64,000 nucleotides of DNA, taken from positions 1-64,000 of the forward strand of contig JHVD01000012.1 in the NCBI GenBank assembly GCA_000619965.1, written 5' to 3'. The notes beneath the pieces were generated by a model. The model had not been told where the DNA came from. It did not search any database and worked only from the letters and a program-made list of their open reading frames with translations. Numbering within the stretch: position 1 is the stretch's first letter; the number at the start of each line of letters is the position of its first letter. Of this stretch, positions 45,574 to 55,319 are shown in pieces. A program made the translations under genes and the position numbers. The DNA is from Propionibacteriaceae bacterium P6A17. GTDB taxonomy: Bacteria; Actinomycetota; Actinomycetes; Propionibacteriales; Propionibacteriaceae.

Positions 45574-46458
45574 ATGACCGCCATCCAGCTCACGTCGCTG
45601 GTGAAGCACTACGGCAAGTTCGAGGCGCTCAAGGGCATCGATCTCGAGGTCCGCACGGGGGAGGTGTTCGGCTTCCTCGGCCCCAACGGGGCGGGCAAGT
45701 CCACCACCATCCGCGTGCTCCTCGACGAAATCCGCGCCACCTCGGGCACCGCGACGATCCTCGGCCTCGACTCGCGCCGGGACAGCGTGGAGGTGCACCG
45801 ACGCATCGGCTACCTGCCGAGCGACCTCGCGTTGCATCCGAAGATGACTGGCCGCCAGATCCTGCGCTTTCTCGGCAAGCTGCGCGGGGGCGTGAGCGAG
45901 CGGCGCATCCAGCAGCTCGCGCAGCGGTTCGACGCCGACCTCACCAAACGCACCGGCGCACTCTCGAGCGGCAACAGGCAGAAGGTGGGGCTCATCGCGG
46001 CGTTCATGCACGACCCAGAGTTGCTCATCATGGACGAGCCGAACGCCGGTCTCGACCCGCTCGTGCAGCACGAGTTCCATCAGCTCGTGCGCGAAACGGT
46101 CGAGGAGGGGCGTACCGTCTTCCTGTCGAGCCACACGCTCTCGGAGGTGCAGCGCGTCGCCGACCGCGTCGGGATCATCCGTCACGGCGAGATGGTGGCG
46201 GTCCAGGACATTGCGGACATCCGCTCGGTGCGCAAGGTGTCGCTCCTGCTCGACCGCCCCGCAAACCATGCCGACTTCGCAGGCATTCCGGGGGCGCGGG
46301 ACGTCGTCGCCGCTGGCGCGCGGGTGGATCTCAGCTTCGACGGCGCCCTCGGCTCGTTGCTGGAGCAGGTGGGGCGCGAATATCGCGTCGTCGACGTGTC
46401 CGCCGCGGACGCGGATCTCGAGGAGGTCTTCCTCGCCTACTACCAGGACGCGCGATGA
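45574..46458 (+). CDS. ABC transporter ATP-binding protein (exporter type)
   Basis: A 294-residue ATPase of the CcmA/DrrA group. It has Walker A GPNGAGKSTT, the Q-loop region RRIGYLPSDLALHPKMTG, signature LSSGNRQKV (a deviation from LSGGQ), Walker B LLIMDEPNAGLD and the switch His in SSHTLSEV. A C-terminal domain of about 75 residues follows. ATG 45574 has GGAAGGA 7 nt upstream and is preferred to ATG 45568, which overlaps the TetR stop but sits too close to the ribosome binding site. It pairs with the permease that overlaps its stop. Confidence 0.92.
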   Translation: MTAIQLTSLVKHYGKFEALKGIDLEVRTGEVFGFLGPNGAGKSTTIRVLLDEIRATSGTATILGLDSRRDSVEVHRRIGYLPSDLALHPKMTGRQILRFLGKLRGGVSERRIQQLAQRFDADLTKRTGALSSGNRQKVGLIAAFMHDPELLIMDEPNAGLDPLVQHEFHQLVRETVEEGRTVFLSSHTLSEVQRVADRVGIIRHGEMVAVQDIADIRSVRKVSLLLDRPANHADFAGIPGARDVVAAGARVDLSFDGALGSLLEQVGREYRVVDVSAADADLEEVFLAYYQDAR

Positions 46459-48089
46459 GGCTCGCTGCGGTGCTCGTACGGGACCTCGCCGGGCGTTGGA
46501 AGGGCGCGACGGTCATCGTCGTCACGATCTTCGCCATGATGCTGCTCGGGCTCGGCGTCTACGACTCGATGGACCTCAGCATCTACGACACGCTCCCCGA
46601 AGCGCTGCGGCGCATCATGGGCATCCCCCTGGGCGCCTCTGCGGAGGTGCTGGCGTACAACGAGATGCTCAACGCGATGGGCGCGCTCGCTGCCGCGGGC
46701 CTGGGCATCGCCGTCGGCGCCGATGTCGTCGCGGGAGAGGAACGACGGCGTACCCTCGGTCTGCTGCTGGCCCAGCCCGTCTCCCGGCTGGCTGCGGTGT
46801 GCTGCAAGGCACTGGTGGTGGTGCTGGTCGTCGGGGCGACGACCTTGGGTCTGTGGGGTGGGGCGCTGCTGTCGGCGGCCGTCATGGGCGCGGAGACGGG
46901 GGATGCCCACCTTGGAGCGTTGTGCGTGAGCCTCGGCGCGAACGCGCTGCTGCACGGAGCGCTCGCGTTCTGCGTGGCGACGATGACCGGCAACAAGTCG
47001 CTCGGCGCCGGGGTGGCCAGCGGGGTGCTGTTGGCGGGCTGGATCCTCGCGGGCCTCCTTCCGATGTGGCCTGACTATGCCGATTGGGCGCGTTTCGTGC
47101 CGTACCGCTGGTTCAGCGTCCAGGAGGCGCTCGTCGACGGCCTCGACGCCGGCTGGCTTGTACTGCAGGTCGCCGTCGCCGTCGCCCTGCTGGTGGTGGG
47201 GATCGTCGTCTTCCCCGTCCGCGACCTGCGCACTGCTCCTTCCGCGACGTTGGCCGGGCGGCTGAGGGGCTTGCCGTGGCCGAGTCTCGGGCGGGGCCCG
47301 CGTGGCGCGTCGCTGTCGGCGCTCGCGTTTGCGCGCAGTGCGCCGCTCGTGTGGATCCTGGCCGCGACGTTGGGCCTCGGCATGGGCGTGGGCCTTGGGC
47401 CGGTCTACAGAACGATGGAGCCCGACTTGGCGCGCGTCACCGCGTCGGTGCCGGCCGAGTTCATGCAGCTCTTCGGAGCCGGCGACATGAGCACCCCGGA
47501 GGGGTTCTTCTGGGGCGAGACCATGGGGCTCGTCGCGCCGGCGTGCGTGCTCGCCGTGGCCGTAGCGGTGGCGGCCGGGCTGTTCGCGGAGGAGCGCGAC
47601 GGCCGCCTCGGGCTGGTCCTGTCCACGCCGGTCGGGCGAGCGCGGGTCCTGGCAGCCACCGCCCGAGCCATGGTGCGGGCGACGACACTCGTCGCGGTGG
47701 CGACGGGGCTCGGGATGTGGGGTGCGTCGGTGCTGTTCGCGATCGACCTCGACCCGCTCCACATCGCCGGCGCGACGCTGCACCTGTTGGCCCTGGGCCT
47801 CGCGATCGGGGCGGCGGGCCTGCTCGTCGGTGCCGCGACGGGGGCGTCGCAGGTGGCGATGTGGACGGTCGTCGGCATCGGTCTGGCCGGACACTTCGGT
47901 GCCGCGATGCTCAGGCTGAGCCCGGACACCGCGTGGTGGTCGCACCTGTCGCCGTTCCACTACTACTCGAGCCTCGAGCCGCTGAAATACGGCGTCGACT
48001 GGGGGCACGTCGGGATCCTGCTGGCGGCCGCTGCGGTGGCGATCGCGGGTGCGTTCCCGCTGTACGCCAGGCGCGATCTCAGGGCCTGA
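46455..48089 (+). CDS. ABC-2 type permease, internally duplicated
   Basis: A 544-residue exporter permease with about 12 hydrophobic segments. The two halves look alike: each begins with one helix, has an amphipathic stretch with IPLGASAEVLAYNEM or VPAEFMQLFGAGDM, then a LLAQPVSR/VLSTPVGRARVL signature after a cytoplasmic GEERRRTLG or EERDGRLG. This tandem architecture is the ABC-2 double-length type (like EccsB/TipC-type exporters) and allows one polypeptide to act with the ATPase dimer. ATG overlaps the ATPase stop (ATGA). The substrate is unknown. It is convergent with the NhaD-like gene, with 2 nt between stops. Confidence 0.85.
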   Translation: MRLAAVLVRDLAGRWKGATVIVVTIFAMMLLGLGVYDSMDLSIYDTLPEALRRIMGIPLGASAEVLAYNEMLNAMGALAAAGLGIAVGADVVAGEERRRTLGLLLAQPVSRLAAVCCKALVVVLVVGATTLGLWGGALLSAAVMGAETGDAHLGALCVSLGANALLHGALAFCVATMTGNKSLGAGVASGVLLAGWILAGLLPMWPDYADWARFVPYRWFSVQEALVDGLDAGWLVLQVAVAVALLVVGIVVFPVRDLRTAPSATLAGRLRGLPWPSLGRGPRGASLSALAFARSAPLVWILAATLGLGMGVGLGPVYRTMEPDLARVTASVPAEFMQLFGAGDMSTPEGFFWGETMGLVAPACVLAVAVAVAAGLFAEERDGRLGLVLSTPVGRARVLAATARAMVRATTLVAVATGLGMWGASVLFAIDLDPLHIAGATLHLLALGLAIGAAGLLVGAATGASQVAMWTVVGIGLAGHFGAAMLRLSPDTAWWSHLSPFHYYSSLEPLKYGVDWGHVGILLAAAAVAIAGAFPLYARRDLRA

Positions 48090-48091
48090 CC

Positions 48092-49510
48092 CTAGGGGGA
48101 GCCCGCAGGCTTCTCGACGAACGCCCGCCTCGCTTGTCGGCCGACGATGATGGCACGCCCGACGAGCGCCACGACGACCGCCCAGCCCAGGACGTGCCAC
48201 GCCAGCGACTGCGCGACGAAGATCGCGGAGACGGCGAACAGAATCGGCAGCAGGTACACGCAGGACCACTTGATGTAGCCACCGAAGCTCGGCATTTCGA
48301 CGCCCGAGGATTCGGCGACGGACTTGACCATGAAGTTGGGGCCGTTGCCGATGTAGGTCATCGCTCCGAAGAACACGGCGCCGAGCGAGATCGCTGTCAG
48401 GTACAGCTCGGGCACACCGGGGTCGAACCCGATGCGGGGCTCGCCCGGCAACTGCGCGGCGATCGAGTAGAACGTCGCGTAGGTGGGGGCGTTGTCGAGG
48501 AAGCTCGAGAGGCCACCAGTGATCCAGTAGAACGTCAGCTCGTTGAGCGGCAGCTTCGGCGCGATCTCCTCGAGATACTTCAGCGCGGGGATCATGGTGA
48601 GGAAGATGCCGATGAACAGCGCCGCCACCTCGAGGATCGGCGCCCACACGAACTTGTTGAGCTCGTAGCGCACCTGGCGTGGGCCGAGCCACAGCGACGC
48701 CGCGGCAGCCGACAGCATGAGGATCTCGCGCAGGGGGACCCAGTCGAGCGGCGTGGCGTGTCCGGCCTCGATGGCATGCAAGTCGATCGACGGCGCGATG
48801 GCCACGGCCACGATGATGACGGCGAAGAACGCGAAGTTGATGCCCCCGTCGAGCCGCAGAGGCTCCTGGTGGGACTTGTCGAAGCGCACCGCACTCGGGT
48901 TTTCGAGTCGGCGCATCTTGTGGTCGAGCGCGTTGTAGGTGAGCAGCAGCAGTGCCAGCACGACGAACCACTCGACGAACAGCCCGAAGGTCCACGTGAA
49001 CGGCACGCCGCGCAGCATGCCGAGGAACAGGGGCGGGTCACCGAGTGGGGTGAGGAGTCCGCCGCAGTTGGCGACGATGAAGATCGCGAAGATGATGGTG
49101 TGCGCCACCCGGCGGCGCTCCGAGTTGGTCTTCAACAGCGGCCGAATCAGCAGCATCGCTGCGCCCGTCGTGCCGATGAAGGAGGCGATCACGCCACCGA
49201 TGGCGAGGAAGATCGTGTTGTTGCGGGGGCTCGCCTCGATGTCGCCGGCCAAGTGGATGCCGCCGGAGACGATGAACAGCGACAGCAGCAGCGAGATGAA
49301 CTGGAAGTACTCGAAGCCGGCGTGGACGACCGACGCGGGCTCACCTCCGACGATCATCCACGCCGCGACGGGCAGCCCCAGCGCGAGCGCCACGACGAGC
49401 TGATTGCGCGGCTTCTCCCAGTGGTGCGCCAGCGCGGGCACCAGCGGCAGGACCGCGATGCACAGGAGCATCAGCACGAAGGGAATCAGGCCCCAGGCCG
49501 GGATGATCAT
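48092..49510 (-). CDS. NhaD-type sodium:proton antiporter
   Basis: A 472-residue ion transporter superfamily member with about 12-13 hydrophobic segments. Characteristic stretches are GGVIASFIGTTGAAMLLIRPLL, IFIVANCGGLLTPLGDPPLFLGMLRGVPF and WITGGLSSFLDNAPTYATFYS, all typical of NhaD/CitMHS_2-like proteins. ATG 49510 has AGGAGG upstream (complement of 49515-49520). It is a second antiporter in this window, besides the NhaC-like gene, suggesting active Na+/pH homeostasis. It stands alone next to cysE. Confidence 0.86.
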   Translation of the reverse strand: MIIPAWGLIPFVLMLLCIAVLPLVPALAHHWEKPRNQLVVALALGLPVAAWMIVGGEPASVVHAGFEYFQFISLLLSLFIVSGGIHLAGDIEASPRNNTIFLAIGGVIASFIGTTGAAMLLIRPLLKTNSERRRVAHTIIFAIFIVANCGGLLTPLGDPPLFLGMLRGVPFTWTFGLFVEWFVVLALLLLTYNALDHKMRRLENPSAVRFDKSHQEPLRLDGGINFAFFAVIIVAVAIAPSIDLHAIEAGHATPLDWVPLREILMLSAAAASLWLGPRQVRYELNKFVWAPILEVAALFIGIFLTMIPALKYLEEIAPKLPLNELTFYWITGGLSSFLDNAPTYATFYSIAAQLPGEPRIGFDPGVPELYLTAISLGAVFFGAMTYIGNGPNFMVKSVAESSGVEMPSFGGYIKWSCVYLLPILFAVSAIFVAQSLAWHVLGWAVVVALVGRAIIVGRQARRAFVEKPAGSP

Positions 49511-49598
49511 TGCGCCTCCTGGACGGGAGTGCCGACGCCGTGTCGCGTCGACACTCCCAGCAGGCTACTCCTGATGCGCCCGCATCAGGACGCGAGGC

Positions 49599-50159
49599 TC
49601 ACGCGATGACATCCCCTTCGTGCACCTTGCTCGGATGGCCGACGACGACGGCCCCCGCGGCGACGTCCTTCACGACCAGAGCATTCGCGCCGATCTTGGC
49701 GTCGTCCCCGACGGTGATCGCGCCGATCACCTTGGCGCCCGCGCCGATCAGCACCCGGTTGCCGACGGTGGGGTGGCGCTTGAACCGCCCCCGCGCCCGG
49801 CCGCCGAGCGTGACCTGGTGGTACATGAGCACGTCGTCGCCGACCTCGGCGGTCTCGCCGATGACGACGCCCATGCCGTGGTCGATGAAGAAGCGACGGC
49901 CGATCGTCGCGCCCGGATGGATTTCGATGCCGGTGAGGAATCGAGCAGCCTGGGAGATCGCACGGGCCAGCGGCTGCAGCGCCGGGGACTTGTACCAGAG
50001 CTTGTTGGCCACCCGGTAGGCCCACACGGCGTGCACGCCGGAGTAGAGGAGTGCAACTTCGAGCTTGCTGCGCGCGGCGGGGTCGTCGCGCATGGCGGCG
50101 TCGAGGTCCTCCTGGATGCGCTCCCACACCGAGCGCAGCAATCCCTTGTTGCTCGTCAT
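49599..50159 (-). CDS. cysE: Serine O-acetyltransferase
   Basis: Makes O-acetylserine from serine and acetyl-CoA for cysteine synthesis. The 186-residue protein is the shorter actinobacterial form, with a helical N-terminus and a left-handed beta-helix of hexapeptide repeats ([44 protein letters not shown]). The catalytic His is in IDHGMG. ATG 50159 lies 7 nt from a TAGGGT -10 that begins with the TAG stop codon of cysK. The two genes are thus close but may be transcribed both together and separately. Confidence 0.95.
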   Translation of the reverse strand: MTSNKGLLRSVWERIQEDLDAAMRDDPAARSKLEVALLYSGVHAVWAYRVANKLWYKSPALQPLARAISQAARFLTGIEIHPGATIGRRFFIDHGMGVVIGETAEVGDDVLMYHQVTLGGRARGRFKRHPTVGNRVLIGAGAKVIGAITVGDDAKIGANALVVKDVAAGAVVVGHPSKVHEGDVIA

Positions 50160-50166
50160 GGGTGCA

Positions 50167-50172
50167 ACCCTA
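50167..50172 (-). promoter_or_regulatory. -10 element of cysE, overlapping the cysK stop
   Basis: TAGGGT on the minus strand: TAG is the cysK stop codon. A 7-nt spacer leads to the cysE ATG. Confidence 0.5.
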
Positions 50173-51096
50173 GTCGACGAGACCCTCGAACAGGGCGGTG
50201 CTCAGGTAGCGCTCGCCGAAGTCGGGGAAGATCACGACGATCGTCTTGCCGGCGTTCTCGGGGCGGTTGGCCACCTCGATCGCGGCGGACAGCGCGGCCC
50301 CTCCGGAGATGCCGATGAGGATGCCCTCCTCGCGGGCGGCGCGGTGTGCGGCGTCGAGGGCTTGGTCGAGGGTGCGGCCGATGACCTCGTCGTAGACGGA
50401 CTGGTCGAGGATCTCGGGCACGAAGTTGGTGCCGAGCCCCTGCAGCTTGTGCGGGCCGGGCTTGCCCTCGCGCAGCAGCGGCGACTCCTCGGGCTCGACG
50501 GCGATCACCTGCACCTCGGGCTTGCGCTCCTTGAGCACCTGGCCGACGCCGGAGATGGTGCCGCCGGTGCCGACGCCGGCGATGAAGATGTCGACGGTGC
50601 CGTCGGTGTCGTTCCAGATCTCCTCGGCGGTGGTGGTGCGGTGGATCTGGAGGTTGGCCTGGTTGGCGAACTGGCGAGCGAGGATGCCGCCGCGCTCCTC
50701 GACGAGCTGGTTGGCGCGCTCGACGGCGCCCCGCATGCCCTCCGAGCCGGGGGTGAGCACGAGCTCGGCCCCGTAGGCGCGCAGGAGCGCACGACGCTCC
50801 TTGCTCATGGTCTCGGGCATGGCGAGGACCACCTTGTAGCCGCGGGCGGCGCCGGCGAAGGCCAGGGCGATGCCCGTGTTGCCGGAGGTGGCCTCGACGA
50901 TGGTGCCGCCGGGCTGCAGCTCGCCGGAGGCCTCGGCGGCGTCGATGATGGCGACGCCGATGCGGTCCTTGACGGAGTTGGCCGGGTTGTAGAACTCGAG
51001 CTTGGCGGCGACGGTGGCGTTGGCACCGGCGACGCGGTTGAGCTTGACGAGCGGGGTACGACCGACGAGGGCGGTCACGTCTGCATGAATGTTCAT
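50170..51096 (-). CDS. cysK: Cysteine synthase A (O-acetylserine sulfhydrylase)
   Basis: A PLP enzyme that forms cysteine from O-acetylserine and sulfide. The 308-residue protein has the PLP-lysine in [11 protein letters not shown], the [20 protein letters not shown] loop, the phosphate-binding [12 protein letters not shown] and the EPEESPLL region. ATG 51096 gives the family-typical [20 protein letters not shown] start; the longer in-frame ORF to 51225 has an atypical Arg-rich N-terminus and is rejected. It is upstream of cysE on the same strand and divergent from guaA. Confidence 0.95.
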   Translation of the reverse strand: MNIHADVTALVGRTPLVKLNRVAGANATVAAKLEFYNPANSVKDRIGVAIIDAAEASGELQPGGTIVEATSGNTGIALAFAGAARGYKVVLAMPETMSKERRALLRAYGAELVLTPGSEGMRGAVERANQLVEERGGILARQFANQANLQIHRTTTAEEIWNDTDGTVDIFIAGVGTGGTISGVGQVLKERKPEVQVIAVEPEESPLLREGKPGPHKLQGLGTNFVPEILDQSVYDEVIGRTLDQALDAAHRAAREEGILIGISGGAALSAAIEVANRPENAGKTIVVIFPDFGERYLSTALFEGLVD

Positions 51097-51201
51097 GTCC
51101 GTGGCAACTCGGCGTGGCTGCCGGATATTCCCGATGGGCCGAAATGCGCCGGAGCTTTTTCCTCCGCGCCGCCCGAGGCGGCGAAACGGGGGCCGGAGCA
51201 C

Positions 51202-51207
51202 TAGACT
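51202..51207 (+). promoter_or_regulatory. -10 element of guaA
   Basis: TAGACT, then 7 nt (CTCGCGC), then ATG 51215. Confidence 0.5.
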
Positions 51208-51214
51208 CTCGCGC

Positions 51215-52768
51215 ATGATCGTCAACCACGAACGGGTTCTGGTGGTCGACTACGGCGCCCAGTACGCCCAGTTGATCGCGCGACGTGTGCGAGAGGCCCA
51301 GATCTACTCGGAGATCGTGAGCTCCCGCCTCAGCGCGGAGGAACTCATCGCGAAGAAGCCCGCAGCCATCATCCTCTCCGGCGGTCCGTCGTCGGTCTAC
51401 GAGGAGGGGGCGCCGACGGTGGACCCCGCGCTGTTCGACGCGGGCATCCCGGTGCTGGGCATCTGTTATGGGTTCCAAGCGATGGCGCAGGCGCTCGGCG
51501 GGACCGTCGCGAAGACGGGCCTGCGTGAGTACGGGCGTTCGGCGCTCGCGATCCAGAACAACGGCTGCCTGCTCGACTCGATCCCGAACACGATCAACGT
51601 GTGGATGAGCCACGGTGACGCGGTCGCGAAGGCGCCGAAGGGCTTCGCGGTCCTGGCGCGCACGGCGGGGGCGCCCGTCGCCGCCTTCGAGCATGTGCAG
51701 CGGCGTCTGGCAGGCGTCCAGTGGCACCCCGAGGTCCTGCATTCCCAGTGGGGGCAGCAGGTCATCGAGCACTTCCTCTACGACATCGCGGGGCTGCAGC
51801 CGACGTGGACGGCCGACACGATGGTCTCCGACGCCATCGCCGCCATCCAGGAGCAGGTGGGGGACCGGCGCGTCCTGTGTGCGCTCTCGGGTGGCGTGGA
51901 CTCCGCGGTCGCGGCCGCGCTCGTGCAGCGTGCGATCGGGTCGCAGTTGACCTGCGTCTTCGTCGACCACGGTCTGCTGCGCGCAGGTGAGGCCGAGCAG
52001 GTCAAGGAGGACTTCGTCCGGGTCACGGGCGTGGATCTCATCGTCGCCGACGAGCGGCAGCGCTTCCTCGATGCCCTGGCCGGCGTGACCGACCCGGAGC
52101 TCAAGCGCAAGATCATCGGCCGCGAGTTCATCCGTACCTTCGAGGCGATCGCGTCGCAGCTCGCCGGCGAACGCGGCATCGAGTTCCTCGTCCAGGGCAC
52201 CCTCTACCCCGACGTGGTCGAGTCCGGCGGCGGCGAGGGCGCCGCCAACATCAAGAGCCACCACAACGTGGGCGGTCTGCCGGAGGATCTGCAGTTCACC
52301 CTCATCGAGCCGCTGCGCATGATGTTCAAGGACGAGGTGCGCGCCGTCGGGTCCCAGCTCGGGCTGCCCGACGAGATGGTCTGGCGTCACCCGTTCCCCG
52401 GCCCGGGGCTCGGCATCCGCATCATCGGCGAGGTCACCTGGGAGCGGCTGGAGATCCTGCGTCAAGCGGACAAGATCGCCCGCGAGGAGCTCGCCGCCTC
52501 CAATCTCGAGCGCGACATCTGGCAGTTCCCGGTCGTGCTGTTGGCCGACGTGCGCTCCGTGGGCGTCCAGGGCGACGGCCGCACCTACGGGCACCCCGTC
52601 GTGCTCAGGCCTGTGACCAGCGAGGACGCGATGACTGCCGACTGGGCGCGCATGCCCTACGAGGTGCTCGAGCGCATCTCAACGCGCATCACCAACGAGT
52701 GCGAGCACATCAATCGCGTCGTGCTCGACGTGACCAGCAAGCCGCCGGGCACGATCGAGTGGGAGTGA
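51215..52768 (+). CDS. guaA: GMP synthase (glutamine-hydrolysing)
   Basis: Converts XMP to GMP with ATP and glutamine. The 517-residue protein has a class I glutaminase domain (about 1-195: nucleophile Cys in [11 protein letters not shown], His/Glu in GVQWHPEV), then the ATP pyrophosphatase domain with the P-loop [13 protein letters not shown], and the C-terminal dimerisation domain (KPPGTIEWE end). ATG 51215 is exactly 7 nt from TAGACT, predicting a leaderless mRNA. It completes the GMP pathway with guaB at 38469. It is divergent from cysK. Confidence 0.97.
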   Translation: MIVNHERVLVVDYGAQYAQLIARRVREAQIYSEIVSSRLSAEELIAKKPAAIILSGGPSSVYEEGAPTVDPALFDAGIPVLGICYGFQAMAQALGGTVAKTGLREYGRSALAIQNNGCLLDSIPNTINVWMSHGDAVAKAPKGFAVLARTAGAPVAAFEHVQRRLAGVQWHPEVLHSQWGQQVIEHFLYDIAGLQPTWTADTMVSDAIAAIQEQVGDRRVLCALSGGVDSAVAAALVQRAIGSQLTCVFVDHGLLRAGEAEQVKEDFVRVTGVDLIVADERQRFLDALAGVTDPELKRKIIGREFIRTFEAIASQLAGERGIEFLVQGTLYPDVVESGGGEGAANIKSHHNVGGLPEDLQFTLIEPLRMMFKDEVRAVGSQLGLPDEMVWRHPFPGPGLGIRIIGEVTWERLEILRQADKIAREELAASNLERDIWQFPVVLLADVRSVGVQGDGRTYGHPVVLRPVTSEDAMTADWARMPYEVLERISTRITNECEHINRVVLDVTSKPPGTIEWE

Positions 52769-52829
52769 CGCCTGGGGCGCCGCAGGCACGTTGGCCGCGG
52801 CGCCCCACCGTCTTTGGTGCTCGCGCGAG

Positions 52830-53084
52830 TCAGCGGTGCTCGTCCGGGCGGTGCTCGTCGGCCCACCGCTTGGCGTTGCGCACCGCATCCTCCGCGACGG
52901 TGCCCCCGCCTGCTCGTGGAATGACAGCCCACAGGATGCCGTAGAGCAGCAGGCCGCTGCCGCCGAACACCGTGAACAACACCAGCCCGACGCGTACCCA
53001 TGTGACGTCGATGCCGGATGCCTGCGCGAGGCCGGTGGCCACGCCGGCGATGATCTTGCCCTCGTCGACTCTCTGCAACTGCAT
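52830..53084 (-). CDS. PspC domain protein
   Basis: An 84-residue membrane protein of the phage-shock-protein C domain family. The PspC motif MQLQRVDEGKIIAGVATGLAQASGIDVTWVRVGLVLFTVFGGSGLLLYGILWAVIPR covers most of it, with one or two hydrophobic helices. It ends in a charged tail. ATG 53084 has GGGAG upstream, and a TACCCT at 53117-53122 on the minus strand is a possible -10 with a short leader. PspC proteins respond to membrane stress. No pspA is near. Confidence 0.85.
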   Translation of the reverse strand: MQLQRVDEGKIIAGVATGLAQASGIDVTWVRVGLVLFTVFGGSGLLLYGILWAVIPRAGGGTVAEDAVRNAKRWADEHRPDEHR

Positions 53085-53116
53085 GTGGAGGCTCCCTTCG
53101 TGAGTACTCCCCACCA

Positions 53117-53122
53117 AGGGTA
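53117..53122 (-). promoter_or_regulatory. Candidate -10 element of the PspC gene
   Basis: TACCCT on the minus strand, giving a leader of about 25 nt that includes GGGAG. Confidence 0.35.
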
Positions 53123-53196
53123 GCCGTGGGTGAAGTGCAGGGCCCGGGAACGCTGCGGACCCAGCGCGGGCGTTCGGCGGCGTCGAGGAACGAAGG

Positions 53197-53233
53197 CAGC
53201 GGGGCCCGCGACGGTGAGTCGCGGGCCCCGCTG
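53197..53233. terminator. 16-bp hairpin terminator between GlsB-like and PspC genes
   Basis: Positions 53197-53212 and 53218-53233 are perfect inverted repeats with loop GGTGA. It lies 19 nt past the stop of the GlsB-like gene. Confidence 0.75.
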
Positions 53234-53251
53234 GGGTGGGTTTGAGGTGTG

Positions 53252-53518
53252 TCAGGCCTGCTTCTTGGAGACCCAGCCGTAGATGGCGAGCACGATGAGC
53301 GCGCCGATGATCGAGGTGATCAGGCCGGAGATCGAGAAGATGTTGGCGTAGTTCTTGTCCAGCAGGAGCCCGCCGAGGAAGCCACCGACGAACGCGCCGA
53401 TGATGCCGAGCAGAGCGGTCATCCAGAAACCGCCTCCCTGCTTGCCGGGCATGATGGCCTTCGCGATGGCGCCTCCGAGGAAGCCGATGATGATGTACGC
53501 AATGATGCTCCAAATCAT
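53252..53518 (-). CDS. GlsB/YeaQ/YmgE family stress membrane protein
   Basis: An 88-residue protein of the transglycosylase-associated protein family. Three hydrophobic helices hold Gly-rich motifs: IIAYIIIGFLGGAIAKAIMPGKQGGG, LLGIIGAFVGGFLGGLLL and SISGLITSIIGALIVLAIYGWV. The MPGKQGGG loop after the first helix is the family signature. ATG 53518 gives the standard MIWSIIAYI start. The role in stress is inferred from the family. It is followed by a strong hairpin. Confidence 0.88.
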   Translation of the reverse strand: MIWSIIAYIIIGFLGGAIAKAIMPGKQGGGFWMTALLGIIGAFVGGFLGGLLLDKNYANIFSISGLITSIIGALIVLAIYGWVSKKQA

Positions 53519-53601
53519 GCATACAGTCTTGCATGGGAGCGGGATCAGCGCCAGACGAAAGCTCCCCAAACTGCCAAATTACGCCCCTGGCGGACAACCT
53601 G

Positions 53602-53607
53602 TACAGT
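53602..53607 (+). promoter_or_regulatory. -10 element of the 113-aa membrane protein gene
   Basis: TACAGT, then 7 nt (GCACCCC), then ATG 53615. Confidence 0.5.
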
Positions 53608-53614
53608 GCACCCC

Positions 53615-53956
53615 ATGGAAATCCTGCGCCTCATCCTGCTGTTCGTGCACCTCATCGGCTTCGCCGCGCTCTTCGGTGGGGCGTTCACCCAGATCAAGGG
53701 CCCGCGACGCGTCGTCAACCCGGCCATGTGGCACGGCGCGCTGACCATGCTGGCCACCGGCCTGCTCCTCGTCGCCGTGCGCGAGATGGGCGACATGGGC
53801 GTCAACCACATCAAGATCGGCATCAAGCTCGTCGTGATGATCGCGGTGTTCTGCCTCGTGCTCTTCAGCCGCAAGAAGTCCGAGCTCCCCGCAGGACTCT
53901 TCTTCGGCATCCTGGGGCTGACTGCCGTCAACGCCGCGATTGCGGTGTTCGTCTGA
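53615..53956 (+). CDS. Small conserved membrane protein, unknown function
   Basis: A 113-residue protein with four hydrophobic segments (about 3-22, 38-57, 66-85 and 92-112). Features are FVHLIGFAALFGGAFTQIKGPRRVV in the first helix-loop and NHIKIGIKLVVMIAVFCLVLFSRKK in the third. It resembles actinobacterial DUF2269-like/integral membrane proteins, but I cannot assign a role. It is leaderless (TACAGT-N7-ATG). It is monocistronic between the GlsB-like gene (divergent) and cardiolipin synthase (convergent). Confidence 0.7.
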   Translation: MEILRLILLFVHLIGFAALFGGAFTQIKGPRRVVNPAMWHGALTMLATGLLLVAVREMGDMGVNHIKIGIKLVVMIAVFCLVLFSRKKSELPAGLFFGILGLTAVNAAIAVFV

Positions 53957-54026
53957 TCCCTGACGGACGTGTCGTCCGGCCCGCCTCACGCGTCGGACGC
54001 ACGCCGCCTCGGGGCGCCGCTGGGCG

Positions 54027-55253
54027 TCAGAAGATCGGCGCCCAAGGGCTCAGGAACGTCTCAGTGGCCTTGGCCAACAGCCCCCTGGCCTGCCACTTCT
54101 CCAGCGTCAGCTCGTAGCAGTTGGTGAGGTCCATCTCGAAGATGTCCTCCATGTGCTTGGCCACCTCGGTGTCCGTCAGCTCGAGGTTGATCTCGTAGTT
54201 GCCGAGCAGGCTCAGCCGGTCGAGGTTGGCGGTGCCGATCGTGACCCAGGCGTGGTCGATCGTCGCCGTCTTCGAATGCACCATCGCGTCCTGGTACAGG
54301 TACAGCTTGATGCCGGCGTGCAGCAGCCGGGAGTAGTGGCCGCGGGAGAGCCAGTCCGCGACGACGTGGTTCGAGCGCTCCGGGACGATGATCCGCACGT
54401 CGACTCCTCTGCGGGCCGCCTGCCTGAGCGCGGAGACGAGGTCGTCGTCGGGGATGAAGTAGGCGTGCGTGAGCCAGATGTGGCTGGTGGCGCGGTCGAT
54501 GGCCTCCAGATACATGTTGCGGATCGGGTAGACGGAGATCTGCGGCGTGTTGCGGTGGATCCGCGCCGACGCGAACCAACTCCGCTCCCCATGCTCCTCG
54601 AGGTGCGGGGCCTTGCGTCGTCGATGCGCGTTCCAGAAGTCCACGAACGCGTTGTCGAGCTCCGCCGCCGCGGGGCCGACGACGCGCGCGTGGGTGTCGC
54701 GCCACCCCGTGGCGTACAGGGAGCCGATGTTGTAGCCGCCGATGAAGCCCACCTGGCCGTCGACGACGGCGATCTTGCGGTGGTCGCGCCCCCACTTCCG
54801 GGGCCCACCGATGCCGCGCAGGAGCGGGAAGCGCAGTGTGTGGATGTGCTCGGGGAAGCGGTAGAAACGTGGGTCGACGACGAGGTTGCCGAACGCATCC
54901 CAGATGACGTACACCTCGACCCCGCGGTTGGAGGCTGCGATCAGCGCGTCCTTCAGGCGCTGGCCCCACTCGTCGGCCTTCCAGATGTAGGTCTCGAAGT
55001 AGATCCGCTCCTGGGCCGCGTCGATGGCGTCGAGGAGGTCCCGGTAGAGGTCCTCGCCGAAGGTGTAGACCTGCAGCTCGCTGTCGTCGATGTGCAGGGG
55101 TGTGGGCGTCGATCGCGGGAAGCCCTTCAGCTTGCGGCGCTTCTTGCGCAACGACTCGAACAGGGTCATGCCGAGCATCGCGAGGATCTGCGCGATCAGA
55201 ATGCCGAGTGCGGTGCGGTAGACGTGACCACGGATGCGTTCGAGGCGGGTCAT
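54027..55253 (-). CDS. Cardiolipin synthase / phospholipase D family protein
   Basis: A 408-residue membrane-associated enzyme that joins phosphatidyl groups to make cardiolipin. One N-terminal helix (about 10-32) precedes two PLD domains with complete HKD motifs: HRKIAVVDGQVGFIGGYN and HSKTATIDHAWVTIGTANLD. Cls A/B types have this layout. ATG 55253 is 6 nt from a TAGGCT hexamer with no ribosome binding site, suggesting a leaderless start. It is convergent with the 113-aa membrane protein gene and divergent from pcrA. Confidence 0.88.
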   Translation of the reverse strand: MTRLERIRGHVYRTALGILIAQILAMLGMTLFESLRKKRRKLKGFPRSTPTPLHIDDSELQVYTFGEDLYRDLLDAIDAAQERIYFETYIWKADEWGQRLKDALIAASNRGVEVYVIWDAFGNLVVDPRFYRFPEHIHTLRFPLLRGIGGPRKWGRDHRKIAVVDGQVGFIGGYNIGSLYATGWRDTHARVVGPAAAELDNAFVDFWNAHRRRKAPHLEEHGERSWFASARIHRNTPQISVYPIRNMYLEAIDRATSHIWLTHAYFIPDDDLVSALRQAARRGVDVRIIVPERSNHVVADWLSRGHYSRLLHAGIKLYLYQDAMVHSKTATIDHAWVTIGTANLDRLSLLGNYEINLELTDTEVAKHMEDIFEMDLTNCYELTLEKWQARGLLAKATETFLSPWAPIF

Positions 55254-55319
55254 GGCGAAAGCCTAGCGGGTGCGCCGCCCGGGGCGAGACGAGCGTCGGG
55301 GCAGTAGGCTGGGCAGGCC

